Shown here: piece after piece, positions 34,075 to 45,668 of the stretch | Numbering within the stretch: the stretch's first letter is position 1 | How the letters are laid out: the number at the start of each line of letters is the position of its first letter | From: Flectonema sp. DT1601 | Lineage: Eukaryota > Euglenozoa > Diplonemea > Diplonemida > Diplonemidae | Assembly (NCBI GenBank): GCA_964019425.1 | Contig: OZ025815.1 | Location: forward strand, 310,001 to 374,000 | DNA: 64,000 nucleotides | Reading direction: 5' to 3' | Translations under genes and position numbers: made by a program | The notes under the pieces: model-generated | What the model saw: the letters and a program-made list of their open reading frames with translations, nothing else | The model's database searches: none | Told to the model about the DNA's origin: nothing

Positions 34075-35178
34075 TTTTTTTTTTTCCCGGAATTTTTTTT
34101 CTGGGCATCTGTTCATCTCACTGTTACTCAATTTTTTTTAAGGCTTTGTTAACTTTTAAATACTACCAACGTGGTGCAGCGTAGCAACGCAATGATGCCC
34201 TCAAGGTTTGTTATTTGCCAAATCATCGTTAGGGTTAAGCGTAATTAAGGTAAAGAGTATGCTGACAGGTGAGTGATGACTGCAACCGACAACATGCAAG
34301 TTAGTGATTCGAACGGCCCATTTTTTCGTTCAGCTTTTGGGGCCTGCAAACCCAGCCAAGCGTTCATTGCTTTTGATCCTTCAATGTCGGCTCTTCCTAG
34401 CCTAGACAAGAATTGTCCAAGGGTTGGATAGTTCACCCACTAACAGGACCGTCGTGAGACAAGTTTTACCTACTGATGGGGAGAGACCCCTTGGCAGTGT
34501 AAGTCGACCACAATACGGGGTAGTACGAGAGGAACTCCCGTTCCTCCCGTTTCTAGTCCCTGGTATCTACGGTTCTCCGATCGGAGCCGTGATGCTACAC
34601 AACACATCCGCAGTGACTGTGCTTGACTATGTAAGCCAGACTGGATCACTTAGTCACCACTGGTGGTTACTTTTTGATCGTGTTAGGGCTTGCGTCCAAA
34701 AGATTACAACAATAAGAATGTTTTTTTATGAACATTACAATTAAGTAACTACATCAATAGTTGACTAACTTACTTCTACACCATGATGAGAGAATAGAGG
34801 TTAACAGGACGATGGATTACTCTCTTATGTTAAAGTTAAGTTTAACTTAACTTAAGGAAGAATCGATGACAGAAGCTTCCAAGCGAGGTCCTAAGTCGAG
34901 TGGAAGTTTACACTATTGACCTTGAAGAACGTGTGAATTTGATGCAGGGTCTTTGTAAGGTACCAATGAGGTTCTGGTGTAAGACTTTCAAACGATGTTG
35001 TTAGTCAGCAACCTGCACTAAGCAATGTCTCAGAGCGACGAGTGTCCGAACGTGACAGAACGAATCAGCAGTACGGATACGACGCACGACGTCAGCGGCG
35101 GCGTTCCTGACCGAACGGCCAGTGCAGACAGTGTACCTGTTGGTCACTGGGAAAAAAAAAAAAAAAAAAAAAAAAAAA

Positions 35179-35250
35179 GACCCGACAGGGGTTCGAACCG
35201 CAGCCTAGCGAATGCAAGTCTGCAATCATACCACTCGACAAATTGCGTCG
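35179..35250 (-). tRNA. tRNA-like sequence (Pro/Gly-like head), probably degenerate
   Basis: On the minus strand it has GTCGAGTGGTATGATTG (A-box region), a B box GGTTCGAACCCC, and a T run directly after. The anticodon stem does not pair well. It sits just inside the right inverted end of the host element, mirroring the tRNA-like sequence at the left end. Confidence 0.45.
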
Positions 35251-35503
35251 TCTTCGATTTTGCGGATTTAAACACATATCCAGTGGTCAAAAAAGTTACA
35301 CAAGGCCGTGACCGTAGTGTACGTTTCCCCAAACCTGGGGGTGGATCTGTAGGTTTTCCCAAATAAAAAAAAATATAAATATAAATATAAATAAAAAACG
35401 TTGTATGAAAAAGGAAAAAAAAGAAGAAAAAAAAGACCAGAAAAGGAAAGAGAAAATGAAAAGGTATAATATTATTGTGGGGATATGGGGATAGTAGGGA
35501 GAT

Positions 35504-35539
<36 letters not shown>

Positions 35540-35699
35540 CGCCGAAGCGAAGATGCCGGGAAGAAACCACATGCTAGTACAGTTCTTTTACTTTTCTTTG
35601 TCTGCTGGAATTCTATCTGAGAAAACCGGTAGTCTTTAAAATTGTAAGCCAAGTACAAGTTGCCTCCTGACGGGTATATTGTGGGTTTTATTTAAAAAT

Positions 35700-35985
35700 A
35701 ATTGTCATTGTTATTTGTGAAGCTGTGATTCAAGCGAGTGACACTCTCCTACTACTACCTTACAAATTGGTCTCAACTGTGCACAAGCATCTTACAGTGT
35801 AATACAGTCAATTTCCCCTAAAAATTGCAGAATTTTTGAACTGGTGACAAGTAAAGTTGTATCCCAGACCCGGAATTGAGTTTTCTAATATACAGAGTGG
35901 GCCAAAAAAGTGCTCAGACCAAGATTTAGAGGCCGGCAGTTACCTGTGGCACAAAATAGGCCCTACTTTTGGCACATCCTCATAT
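35700..35985 (+). mobile_element. Right end of family S, copy 1
   Basis: Nearly identical to 50370-50655. It contains GGGCCAAAAAAGTGCTCAGA and ends CTTTTGGCACATCCTCATA. It resumes family S after the family H insertion. Confidence 0.7.
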
Positions 35986-36138
35986 TCTTTTATTATTTTA
36001 AAAAAAAGAATAATGGGAACTTGGATTGGGGTTAAACCATTTACAATTAACAATTAATCTGATTAACGTTATGATCGCACAGACATAAACATATCGACAA
36101 AATAATACAAATAAATAAATACTAATAGTAACTAGAAC

Positions 36139-36399
36139 TTAGCAATCGTCATCTGAAAAGATTCTTCTGCGATCATGAAAGTTCGTTGAGGATGAAGTTC
36201 GCTTTTTTTGTGATAAGCGTTCCTTTGGACGTGTAGGGGTCTCATTCTCTTCTTGCGCTTCCTTTTCATGCGGGTTAAAACCATTAGCCCAAGTTTGTAA
36301 CTGAAACTTGAGAGCTCTGTTTTGGTCTCTGGCCAAATAGAGTTGCTCAGCGAGCTCACTGGCCATCTCCGTCAACAACATGGATTGATCCAGTTGTTC
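36139..36399 (-). pseudogene. Orphan 3' exon: coiled-coil protein fragment
   Basis: A protein-like minus-strand frame of about 87 residues, a heptad-like helix (QSMLLTEMASELAEQL and on) then a basic Ser/Arg tail, ending in a stop at 36139. Its 5' side has a possible acceptor (AACTAACTAG) and then the minisatellite, so the rest of the gene is missing or displaced. It is not homologous to the transposon frames I see here. Confidence 0.35.
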
Positions 36400-36424
36400 T
36401 TTATGAACAGTCTAGTTAGTTGAG

Positions 36425-37384
36425 GAAAGTTTTAAAAAACAGCCAGCTCAACAAAGTTTTCAAAAATAACCAATTCAACAAAGTTTCAAAAAACAGCCAG
36501 CTTCACACAAAGTTTTAAAAACAGCCAGCTCCACGCATAGTTTCGAAAACAGCCAGCTCAACACGCAAAGTTTCAAAAAACAGCCAGCTCAACAAAGTTT
36601 CAAAAAGCAGCCAGCTACACACGCAAAGTTTCAAAAAACAGCCAGTTCTGCAAAGTTTTAAAAAACAGAGCTCCACGCATAGTTTCAAAAAACAGCCACC
36701 TCCATACACAAAATTTTCAAAAACAGCCAGCTCAACAAAGTTTTCAAAAACAGCCAGCTCAACAAACTTTTAAAAAACAGCCAGCTCCACAAGCAAAGTT
36801 TCAAAAAACAGGCAGTTCTGCAAAAATTGAAAAAACAGCCAGCTCCGCACAAACTTTTAAAAAACAGCCAGCTCAACAAAGTTTCAAAAATAGCCAGCTA
36901 CACACAAACTTTTAAAAAACAGCCAGCTCTGCAAAGTTTTCAAAAATAGTCAGCTACACACACAAAGTTTCAAAAAACAGCCAGCTCAACAAAGTTTCAA
37001 AAATAGCAAGCTACACACGCAAAGTTTCAAAAAACAGCCAGCTCCACACAAACTTTTAAAAAACAGCCAGCTCTGCAAAGTTTTAAAAAACAGCCAGCTC
37101 AACAAAGTTTCAAAAGGCAGCCAGCTACACACGCAAAGTTTCAAAAAACAGGCAGTTCTGCAAAAATTGAAAAAACAGCCAGCTCTACACAAACTTTTAA
37201 AAAACAGCCATCTCAACAAAGTTTCAAAAAACAGGCAGTTCTGCAAAAATTCAAAAAACAGCCAGCTCCACACAAACTTTTAAAAAACAGCCAGCTCTGC
37301 AAATTTTCAAAAAGCAGCCAGCTCCACAAGCAAAGTTTCAAAAAACGGCCAGTTCTGCAAAGTTTTAAAAAACAGCCAGCTCGA
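36425..37384. repeat. Minisatellite built on CAGCCAGCT, block 1
   Basis: About 30-35-bp units of the type AAAAACAGCCAGCT + (CAACAAAG / CACACGCAAAG / CTGCAAAG) + TTTC, in several variants arranged irregularly. Frames rich in Cys, Leu and Phe on the minus strand are by-products. Confidence 0.9.
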
Positions 37385-38768
37385 GTTGAGTTTACCAGGT
37401 GAGATTTGGACTGTTAGCTTTTGGCTAAGGCCCTCCCTGAAGAGCAAGAACAAAAAAACTACTCACACCTGAAGAAAACATACACAAAGAACACACTGTA
37501 AGCTGTGTGTGTATTTTGTGTTTGTCACAACAGGAGAGAAAAGAAAGAATGTCAAGGTTGGTCACCTTGCCTATCAACGCACAACATTGGTGGTCTCTAC
37601 TAGACCCTGAGTGATCCCACTGGATCTCTCATCGTTCATAGTACCCTGTGTGAAGTTATAAAATCAAAGGTAAACTATGAACTACAAATGACTTAGCCTG
37701 TTATTATAATGCCACAGGCAGGCCCTGCATTCAGCAACTATCCAGCAGTGCTTGAATGTCCTGATCTTCTTCTAAAAAAAAGAAAGAAAAACAAAACTGT
37801 AGCTGGGATCACTCAGGATCAACAGACTACCAATGCTACCTGTTGTACTTGCTCACTATGGGGGGTGATGCCAAACACCCAGAAGTACTAAACTGCTTTC
37901 CTTCTTGCTGCCCAGGGGTTTCTGACCAGAACTAATAGAAAATAAAAACAGATGGGAAACAATAAAAAGTAAAATGAATATAACTGAAGTTAAACAAGAA
38001 TGTTGGTCCTAGACAAGACCTTAAACTGACTAACCGGTCTTAATTTTAACTAAGTGTTAACCTAGTTTCCTAGTTTCTAATATGAAATCTTTTTTCTTTT
38101 TTTTTCTTTTTGAACAAAATGTAATTATTAATGTAAAAAAATGAAGAAACAGACCAGAACAGATAGAGAATAAAAAAGAAAAGATAATTGCAAGAGTTAT
38201 TGTAGTAAAAGATTACAAATAAAAAAAAAATGCAAGTATCAACACATGATCGAGATACACCAGCAGCTAACAAACAACATAAAATTGAAGATCAGTTGCC
38301 AGAGTATTTCAACCATGGTAGAATACTCGCCCCTCTGGCAGGGATTATCCCAGACTTGTCCTTTAATTTAGTTGGACACCATGGCTTACAACCCTTCCAG
38401 AGGGAAGCACCATTATGACTTCTATTTTTTTTCTTCAAGAAAATCATAAGGTGGTAACAAAGAAAAATGCTAAGAGGAACCCCTTATTAACACCTAAGAC
38501 ATCTAAACTGCAGCCCAGCTTATGCCCAATGCACTAACAGGTCATTCCCTCACACTCAGATCAAAAAATCAAAGTTCAGAGTGCATCTTAGCATGAATGA
38601 GAGAATTTCCTCCCGCTTTTTTTGAACAAAAGGGATAGGAGAAGGGATAGAAAACGAACATAACAATAAGATTCTAAGTGAGAAACACTTAGCAGAAATA
38701 CTTAGCAGCTTTTAAGGAGCTGAAAAGCAAAAAAAAAATCTAAGTGAGAAACACTTAGTAGAAACACT
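37385..38768 (+). repeat. 1.35-kb dispersed repeat (family D), copy 1
   Basis: Matches 45669-47022 and 47023-48100. It starts at GAGTTGAGTTTACCAGGTGA and carries near its end repeated hairpins CTAAGTG-AGAAA-CACTTAG. No gene is convincing; the short frames are conserved only because the copies are recent. It contains a segment at 37995-38100 that is absent from the other copies. Confidence 0.8.
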
Positions 38769-38769
38769 T

Positions 38770-39523
38770 TGTAAAGTTTCAAAAAGCAGCCACAAGTTTC
38801 AAAAAACAGCCAGTTCTGCAAAAATTGAAAAACAGCCAGCTCAACAAAGTTTCAAAAAGCAGCCAGCTACACACGCAAAGTTTCAAAAAACAGGCAGTTC
38901 TGCAAAAATTGAAAAAACAGCCAGCTCTACACAAACTTTTAAAAAACAGCCAGCTCTGCAAATTTTCAAAAAGCAGCCAGCTCCACAAGCAAAGTTTCAA
39001 AAAACGGCCAGTTCTGCAAAGTTTTAAAAAACAGCCAGCTCTGTAAAGTTTCAAAAAGCAGCCACAAGTTTCAAAAAACAGCCAGTTCTGCAAAAATTGA
39101 AAAACAGCCAGCTCAACAAAGTTTCAAAAAGCAGCCAGCTACACACGCAAAGTTTCAAAAAACAGGCAGTTCTGCAAAAATTGAAAAAACAGCCAGCTCT
39201 ACACAAACTTTTAAAAAACAGCCATCTCAACAAAGTTTCAAAAAACAGGCAGTTCTGCAAAAATTCAAAAAACAGCCAGCTCCACACAAACTTTTAAAAA
39301 ACAGCCAGCTCTGCAAATTTTCAAAAAGCAGCCAGCTCCACAAGCAAAGTTTCAAAAAACGGCCAGTTCTGCAAAGTTTTAAAAAACAGCCAGCTCTGTA
39401 AAGTTTCAAAAAGCAGCCACAAGTTTCAAAAAACAGCCAGTTCTGCAAAAATTGAAAAACAGCCAGCTCAACAAAGTTTCAAAAAGCAGCCAGCTACACA
39501 CGCAAAGTTTCAAAAAACAGCTT
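38770..39523. repeat. Minisatellite built on CAGCCAGCT, block 2
   Basis: Same unit variants as block 1. A higher-order segment of about 280-350 bp is duplicated (38777-39055 and 39056-39415), so units have been copied in groups. Confidence 0.9.
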
Positions 39524-40162
39524 AAAATAATTGTCTTCTTCTTCTCGACGATCAGATCCAATTGATCGACCTTTTCTTTTTTTTTCCTTTATTCCTCCCA
39601 TCCCTCCCGCTCCCCTTATTTTAATAAAAACAAGATCAGCTCAGCTTGATCGTTATTTTTTTTTTTTTTTTTGTTGGTCCTAGTCAAGACCTTAAACTGA
39701 CTAATCGGTCTTAACTTTAACTAAGTGAATGAACCCTTCCCGTTTTCCTTTTCCCTTTATTACTCTCTATCTGGTCTGTTATGTCATAAATCTCATTTAA
39801 TTTTATCATTCATTTTAATTTTCACTGTTTCCCATCTACATTTTATTTTCAAATAGTTCCGGTCTGTCTTTAATGTTAAATAAAACTGATCATGTTAACT
39901 CAATATTTTTTTTTTTTATGTGCAAGAGATACCAACACGCAAGAGATACCAACGCACATACGAGATACCAGCACTTCCGAGATACCGACACACAAGAGAT
40001 ACCAAGACACTTAAGATACCAGCAAGGACAATGAGAGGTAGAATGAACTCTCCTCCTTGTGTCCGATCCTGATTATTTTTTGTTGAATTGGTAGTGTTAC
40101 CTCAGTTTGCGACTCTCGTATCTGTGTTGTGTTAACTCATGTAAGTGATCTTAACTCCTGTT
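39524..40162. other. Repeat-derived spacer
   Basis: It holds a copy of GTCAAGACCTTAAACTGACT (39683), related to the unit B tail of the neighbouring satellite, and a short array of AAGAGATACCAACAC-like units (39922-40025). No gene seen. Confidence 0.5.
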
Positions 40163-41730
40163 AAAAAATAAATAAAAAGAATTTAAAATAAAAAAAAAAA
40201 AAGAATAAACAATGTTATCATTGCTTTTTTTATCGTTCGACTTTGTCGACTAATTTCTATTTTCAGTTTTTTTCTTTAAAAAATAAATAAAAAGAATTTA
40301 AAATAAAAAAAAAGAATAAACAATGTTATCATTGTTTTCTTATCGATCGACTATGTCGATTACTTTCTATTTTCCGTCCTGGTCAAGACGCTAAACTGAT
40401 TGTTTTTTTTTTTTCAAAATTAATAAAAAAGAATAAAAAAAAAAAAAAATAAAAAAAAGAATAAACAATGTTATCATTGTTTTTTTTCATCGTTCGACTT
40501 TGTCGACTAATTTCTATTTTCCGTTTTTTTTTCTTTAAAAAATAAATAAAAAGAATTTAAAATAAAAAAAAAGAATAAACAATGTTATCATTGTTTTTTT
40601 ATCGATCGACTATGTCGATCACTTTCTATTTTCCGTCCTGGTCAAGACGCTAAACTGATTGTTTTTTTTTTCAAAATTAATAAAAAAGAATTTAAAAAAA
40701 ATAAAAAAAAAAGAATAAACAATGTTATCATTGTTTTTTTTTTTATCGTTCGACTTTGTTGACTAATTTCTATTTTCCGTTTTTTTTTTCTTTTTAAAAA
40801 ATAAATAAAAAGAATTTAAAAAAAAAAAAAAAAAAAGAATAAACAATGTTATCATTGTTTTTTTTATCGATCGACTATGTCGATTACTTTCTATTTTCCG
40901 TCCTGGTCAAGACGCTAAACTGATTGTTTTTTTTTTTTTCAAAATTAATAAAAAAGAATATAAAAAAAATACAAAAAAAAGAATAAACAATGTTATCATT
41001 GTTTTTTTTTATCGTTCGACTTTGTCGACTAATTTCTATTTTCCGTTTTTTTTTTCTTTAAAAAATAAATAAAAAGAATTTAAAATAAAAAAAAAGAATA
41101 AACAATATTATCATTGTTTTCTTATCGATCGACTATGTCGATCGCTTTCTATTTTCCGTCCTGGTCAAGACGCTAAACTGATTGTTTTTTTTTTCAAAAT
41201 TAATAAAAAAAAATATAAAAAAAATAAAAAAAAAGAATAAACAATGTTATCATTGTTTTTTTTTATCGTTCGACTTTGTTGACTAATTTCTATTTTCCGT
41301 TTTTTTTTCTTTAAAAAATAAATAAAAAGAATTTAAAAAAAAAAAAAAAAAAAAAGAATAAACAATGTTATCATTGTTTTTTTTATCGATCGACTATGTC
41401 GATTACTTTCTATTTTCCGTCCTGGTCAAGACGCTAAACTGATTGTTTTTTTTTTTTCAAAATTAATAAAAAAGAATAAAAAAAAAAAAAAATAAAAAAA
41501 AGAATAAACAATGTTATCATTGTTTTTTTTCATCGTTCGACTTTGTCGACTAATTTCTATTTTCCGTTTTTTTTTCTTTAAAAAATAAATAATAAGAATT
41601 TAAAAAAAAAAAAAAAAGAATAAACAATGTTATCATTGTTTTTTTATCGATTGACTATGTCGATCACTTTCTATTTTCCGTCCTGGTCAAGACGCTAAAC
41701 TGATTGTTTTTTCTTTAAAATAATTAAAAG

Positions 41731-41764
<34 letters not shown>

Positions 41765-42088
41765 AATAAACAATGTTATCATTGTTTTTTTTTCTATCGA
41801 TCGACTATGTCGATTAATTTCTATTTTCCGTCCCGATCGAGACGCTAAACTGATTGTTTCCTTTTTTTTAAATAATAAATAAAAAAAAAAAAAAAAAGAG
41901 CATCTCCCTGCTATCCTCCCCATATCCCCACAATAATATTATACCTTTTCATTTTCTCTTTCCTTTTCTGGTCTTTTTTTTTTTTCTTCTTTTTTTTCCT
42001 TTTTCATACAACGTTTTTTATTTATATTTTATTTTTTTTTTTATTTTTTTCATGTTTGATTATTTCCTCTTCATATTTTTTTTTTTTT

Positions 42089-42120
<32 letters not shown>

Positions 42121-42312
42121 CTCTGCCTCTCTCTTAATTCTGTTCGTTTCTTTGAAACGAAAATTCATTTGAATATTATTCCTTGGTCAGCAACAGTCAT
42201 TGTCGCCCTCTGGGCCTGTTAAAAAAAATAAAAATAAAAAGAAAGTTTACATCGGGAATAGGGCAGGAGCCAAAAGCTCCCAGTCCGTTACTTCCCACTC
42301 TATCGAATTCAA
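40163..42312 (-). mobile_element. Hairpin-rich element (family H), copy b, with satellite array
   Basis: In reverse orientation to copies a and c. The array occupies 40163-41890: about 13 half-units, each with AACAATG-TTAT-CATTGTT. They alternate between type A (TCGACTTTGTCGAC) and type B (TCGACTATGTCGA, then CGTCCTGGTCAAGACG), giving a period near 250 bp. The body (41890-42312) matches 48964-49230 and 50660-50790 in reverse. Confidence 0.75.
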
Positions 42313-42536
42313 CCACACACTCAAAGTTTCAAAAAACAGCCAGCTCAACAAAGTTTCAAAAATAGCCAGCTACACACGCAAAGTTTCAAAAAACAGCCAG
42401 CTCCACACAAACTTTTAAAAAACAGCCAGCTCAACAAAGTTTTAAAAAACAGCCAGCTCTGCAAAGTTTTAAAAAACAGCCAGCTCAACAAAGTTTCAAA
42501 AGGCAGCCAGCTACACACGCAAAGTTTCAAAAAACA
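42313..42536. repeat. Minisatellite built on CAGCCAGCT, block 3
   Basis: Same units as blocks 1 and 2, abutting the gag-like frame of the retrotransposon and apparently replacing its 5' part. Confidence 0.9.
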
Positions 42537-42539
42537 GGC

Positions 42540-43420
42540 GTGGTCACGGGGCCGGACAAGTCCTCCCTGGAAATTCTCGAAATGCTGGAGTATTACCAGT
42601 ATCACGAGGCAAGCGAAGCGGCGGCGAAGGGTTATGAGAACAAACTCAAGGAGGAGTCGCTAACCCCGGAAACAGCAACGGCTAGGAAGGCGGCTGAGAA
42701 ACTGGTAGGAAAGAAGTTGCACAATTTTGGAGGCCAGGGTGTTACTTCGTCGGCACCGAAACCATACAAGCCAAAGGCAAAAAACGGTCGGGGCCAGGGC
42801 TACTGACGGTCAGCTCTGGCGGTTCCCAACCAGGTTGGAGGGGTTCCGGTCCGAGAGATAGACATGCCCAGCCGGGTGGAGGTTGGAGGGGTCGTGTCTC
42901 TTGGGGTGGTGGACGTTCCCAGTCGGGTTGGAGGTTTGTTGGTCAAGGTGGACGATTCGGTTCGGCTTCAGGTGGACAAGGCTCAGGACCGGATGTTCGG
43001 AGGCGTTTCGGTTCCGGGAACGGGAGCTCGAAGGAAGGTCGAATCAGCCACGCTTTTGGGAGTGGACGTGCCTGGCCAGGGGGTCAGAAGCGTACTGCCG
43101 GAAGTAGGGGTGACACCGATTTGGTTGGAAGAAAGCGAGCCGTTGTGCCGGTTCGGGAGGCTGGATTCGGAAGGCGGACCGCGGCAGGAGATGCTGGGCG
43201 GCAAGAAGGACCTCGGGAACAACGACTGTACCTGGAAAGTATGAGGGAAGGACATTTGGCCGACAAGGGGGCGATGATGCCATCGGTGTTCGGGCAAGTG
43301 GTTTTGGAGCACGTGGCAGGGGCCGGGGAGCGGCCGCTGGCACAAGAGGGAGCGGTCAACCTCGACGAAGCTTTGGAACGGTTGGGCGGAGGAATGACCA
43401 TCATCGTCCATATTGTGTAA
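42540..43420 (+). pseudogene. gag-like ORF of the VIPER-type retrotransposon, 5'-truncated and split over two frames
   Basis: The first frame (to stop 42804-42806) is helical, rich in Lys, Glu and Ala. From about 42788 a second frame, shifted, reads Gly/Arg/Trp-rich repeats (GWRG, GGRFG, GGQGSG) and continues to a stop at 43418-43420. RGG-like basic tails fit an RNA-binding gag. The shift may be a programmed frameshift or a mutation. The region is GC-rich, unlike the host genes. The start is lost in the minisatellite, so the true N-terminus is unknown. Confidence 0.55.
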
Positions 43421-43662
43421 TTAAGACTGAATAAATAAATGGATACTAAATTATAATTATAATGTTAAAGAGATTAAACACAAACAACTGACGTCGGGGT
43501 AATGTTGCATCTTCGAGAGGTCGGTTACCCAAGACTTTGAAAAACACCGAGGCAAGAGGTGCAACAAGCCAGAAACAACAGGTACACCAATAGCGAACCT
43601 CAAGAAGAAACACCCCAACGCCAGTAAAGAGAATGATATTGAAATATTAAGATTAAGTGTAA

Positions 43663-43974
43663 TTATGTGCGGAAGAACAGCCCCACCGCTTGTATGACTT
43701 GAGATCGCAGTTTATCAGATGAAAGTAGGCCCATAGAAGTTCTGGAAGGACCGTCTGCAGGATTCAACGCAGACTTAATATACTTGACACTGAAAACTAC
43801 CTCTTTAAAAATTAGCCAATCAGAAACTGCCAAAACTACATCATTCAGGATTTTGTTCTTCTGGCATTGTCTTTTCCTAACTGCCCCCATAACAGAAGTA
43901 TTGTCTACCCTGATATCAAGCCTAAATCCTTTTAGATCCCACAAGTCCAACGCTAACAAAGTATTAAGCAAAGC
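43663..43974 (-). pseudogene. RNase H fragment from a second DIRS/VIPER-like element
   Basis: About 103 residues with the retrotransposon RNase H core: RVDNTSVMGAVRK and YIKSALNPADGPSR. It is only distantly similar to the RNase H at 52290-52716, AT-rich, and on the opposite strand. There is no start codon and nothing of the RT remains. Confidence 0.65.
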
Positions 43975-44246
43975 CTTTGTTAAAATTCTTTTGTTTTAGA
44001 GAAATAACAAAAAGAGCAAAATTTGCTAAGGAAAGGAAGTAACATATTAGTTAAAAGTGTACCGATATAATATAACGTCTCAAACACAGCGCTAACCAGT
44101 GCAACGAGAGCTAATAAGTTCGATAAGCCACTGCTGAACCAACATAATAGGTGCAGAGTGCATTTTAGATAAGGAAGGACATTTTTCATTTTCCGTTCCG
44201 TTAGGACAGAAAAGTAATAAGTATAAAATAATTTTCGACTTACCAG

Positions 44247-44330
44247 AGCCTGCATAGCCGAGTTGTTATGGTCGTCGACCTTAAATCGCTTACGTAACCG
44301 TGGTCGGGGGTTCAATTCCCGGTCACGGCA
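44247..44330 (+). tRNA. tRNA-like sequence with long variable region (Leu/Ser-like), probably degenerate
   Basis: It has an A box TAGCCGAGTTGTTATGG and a B box GGTTCAATTCC, and a TTTTTT terminator soon after. The T arm extends into an 11-bp stem (CCGTGGTCGGG with CCCGGTCACGG), and the 5' acceptor strand does not pair with the 3' end. It is therefore best read as a tRNA-derived element. Confidence 0.4.
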
Positions 44331-44425
44331 CAATTTTTTGGTATTTTTAACCAGAAAATTTTAAAGTAAAAAACAGTAAGAAAAAGGCACAAAAGTGGAC
44401 TTGGTGATCATTCCCTGAGTAAACT

Positions 44426-45262
44426 ATGATGGCGGCGACGATGTGGGCGGCCGAGACTTCGCGAAAACGACGCAACCTGTGGGGCAGGCTTCAAGGTTGG
44501 GCGGCGGCTCAACACATACCGGTTACGGCCGAGGCGGCGGCACTGTTCGTGTTGGCGACGAGCGTCACACCACAGGGGCAGCTGAACTACGCAAAAGCGT
44601 TGTCCGGTGTGTTCCGACACCTGGGGCTAGATCGGCAACCACTCCTCAGCTTGGCTGCCGCGCTCCGGGCACAAGGGGCGGGCGTTCCGGTCAAGCAAGC
44701 TCAGCCGATTGAGAAGGAAACGCTGGTCCGATGGGCAAACGAGCAGGCACAGGACGTGAAGTTGGCGGCTTTGGTGTGTTGGAAGACGGCGTCGAGGTGG
44801 GGGGAGGTGCAAAAACTGACCTCTCAACAGTTCATCTTGGTCAAGATGGACGAGGTGATCATCGATTGGGGGATGACACCGAAGCATCGTCGGGCGGACC
44901 CGTATGTCCCCTCGAGATGGGTGGTGATCCAGGGCGATCTGGTGGAGGTGATTGCTCGGTTGGTGGGGGTGCTGTCTCCGTTCGAGCAGCTGACGGCGGT
45001 TACATCGGAGAGGCTGGTGGACATGTGGCAGAGAAACCCGGTCATGAAGGGATTCACGGCGCACTCGGTAAAGCGAGGGGCGGCCGGCGTGTTGATGCAG
45101 GCGTTAGAGGAAGGAAGGTTAACGTCGACGTCCCTGGTATCACGTCTTCTCAAGCACACAGAAGGCGGGGAAGGGGTGTCGGCAACAACTCTCCGTTACG
45201 CCTCCAACCCGGTGAGCACTGCCAGGGCATTGGGGACTTGGCATGTGACGAAGCTGCTGTGA
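44426..45262 (+). CDS. Tyrosine recombinase of a VIPER/Ngaro/DIRS-type retrotransposon
   Basis: 278 residues from an ATG with a complete catalytic set: R124 (KTASRWGEV), HSVKRG at 213-218, H244 and nucleophile Y258 in the LRY motif. Such recombinases integrate the circular DNA made by YR retrotransposons. The position after gag and before RT/RNase H matches the VIPER layout. It is GC-rich, and the frame is intact. The next ORF overlaps its end by a few codons in another frame. Confidence 0.85.
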   Translation: MMAATMWAAETSRKRRNLWGRLQGWAAAQHIPVTAEAAALFVLATSVTPQGQLNYAKALSGVFRHLGLDRQPLLSLAAALRAQGAGVPVKQAQPIEKETLVRWANEQAQDVKLAALVCWKTASRWGEVQKLTSQQFILVKMDEVIIDWGMTPKHRRADPYVPSRWVVIQGDLVEVIARLVGVLSPFEQLTAVTSERLVDMWQRNPVMKGFTAHSVKRGAAGVLMQALEEGRLTSTSLVSRLLKHTEGGEGVSATTLRYASNPVSTARALGTWHVTKLL

Positions 45263-45668
45263 GGTTTGGGACTCAGCACAGTTTGGTGAGGCGGGGGAAG
45301 AGGACGCGGCTGCCTTCGACTCCGGAGGAGAAGGCGTCTCCCTTGCATGTGAGTGGTGTTCCCGTGATGGATGTGGCAGGATTGCGGAGGAGGTTGAACC
45401 GCGGAGACGGTTTGATGAAGTGTGGAAGATGACGTTCTCGCCGGAAGTGGGGGAGGCGGGCCGGTTGTCGGGACGGTCGGCGTTTTCGGAGAGACACGCT
45501 GGAGAACTGGCTTCGTTTGGCATTGCTCGGAAGGCAAGTGGTCCGGGCACGGTGAACAATGTTCCGTTCACGGTGCTGGAGGAGAACCCCGAGGGCTTGC
45601 GCCAGAGGTTTATCCTGTGGACGAAGGATGCGAACGGCTGGTTGGATGAGAGGTACACCGCTCAGGTA

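Larger units (their letters stand above)
33879..35360. mobile_element. 1482-bp MULE-like non-autonomous element with about 75-bp inverted ends and 9-bp target duplication
   Basis: The ends begin GGGAAAACCTACAGATCC and match over about 75 bp with three differences. AAATAAAAA flanks both sides (33870-33878 and 35361-35369). In the related copy at 42.0 kb the surrounding sequence is uninterrupted. Long inverted ends and a 9-bp duplication are typical of Mutator-like elements, but no transposase is present. Just inside each end sits a tRNA-like sequence. The centre (34150-35140) has no recognisable gene. Confidence 0.75.
33605..35697 (+). mobile_element. Hairpin-rich element (family H), copy a, lacking the satellite array
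   Basis: It begins with the same end as 48964 and the reverse of 42312 (TTTCGATAAAGTGGGAAGTA). It carries the hairpins GGAGC-TTTTG-GCTCC, GCCC-AAA-GGGC and TTCGTTTC-AAA-GAAACGAA. The second family S copy reads straight through from TATCCT to TAATTATCATTG at 50368, which marks this as an insertion. It is itself split by the 33879-35360 element. Confidence 0.6.
43421..44425. other. AT-rich block between gag and recombinase
   Basis: Composition falls sharply relative to both flanking ORFs, which suggests an insertion. It carries an RNase H fragment on the minus strand and a tRNA-like sequence. I could not find clear inverted ends or a target duplication. Confidence 0.5.

Noticed and set aside
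36515-37273. Cys/Leu/Phe-rich minus-strand frames as genes
   Set aside because: They are a direct translation of the minisatellite unit and occur wherever it does.
37709-38418. Short plus-strand frames shared by the family D repeats
   Set aside because: They are conserved only because the copies are recent. No domain, and the longest is about 78 codons.
36425-39523. CRISPR-like look of repeated units with variable spacers
   Set aside because: Units vary in both parts, spacers recur, and the genome is eukaryotic. It is a minisatellite.
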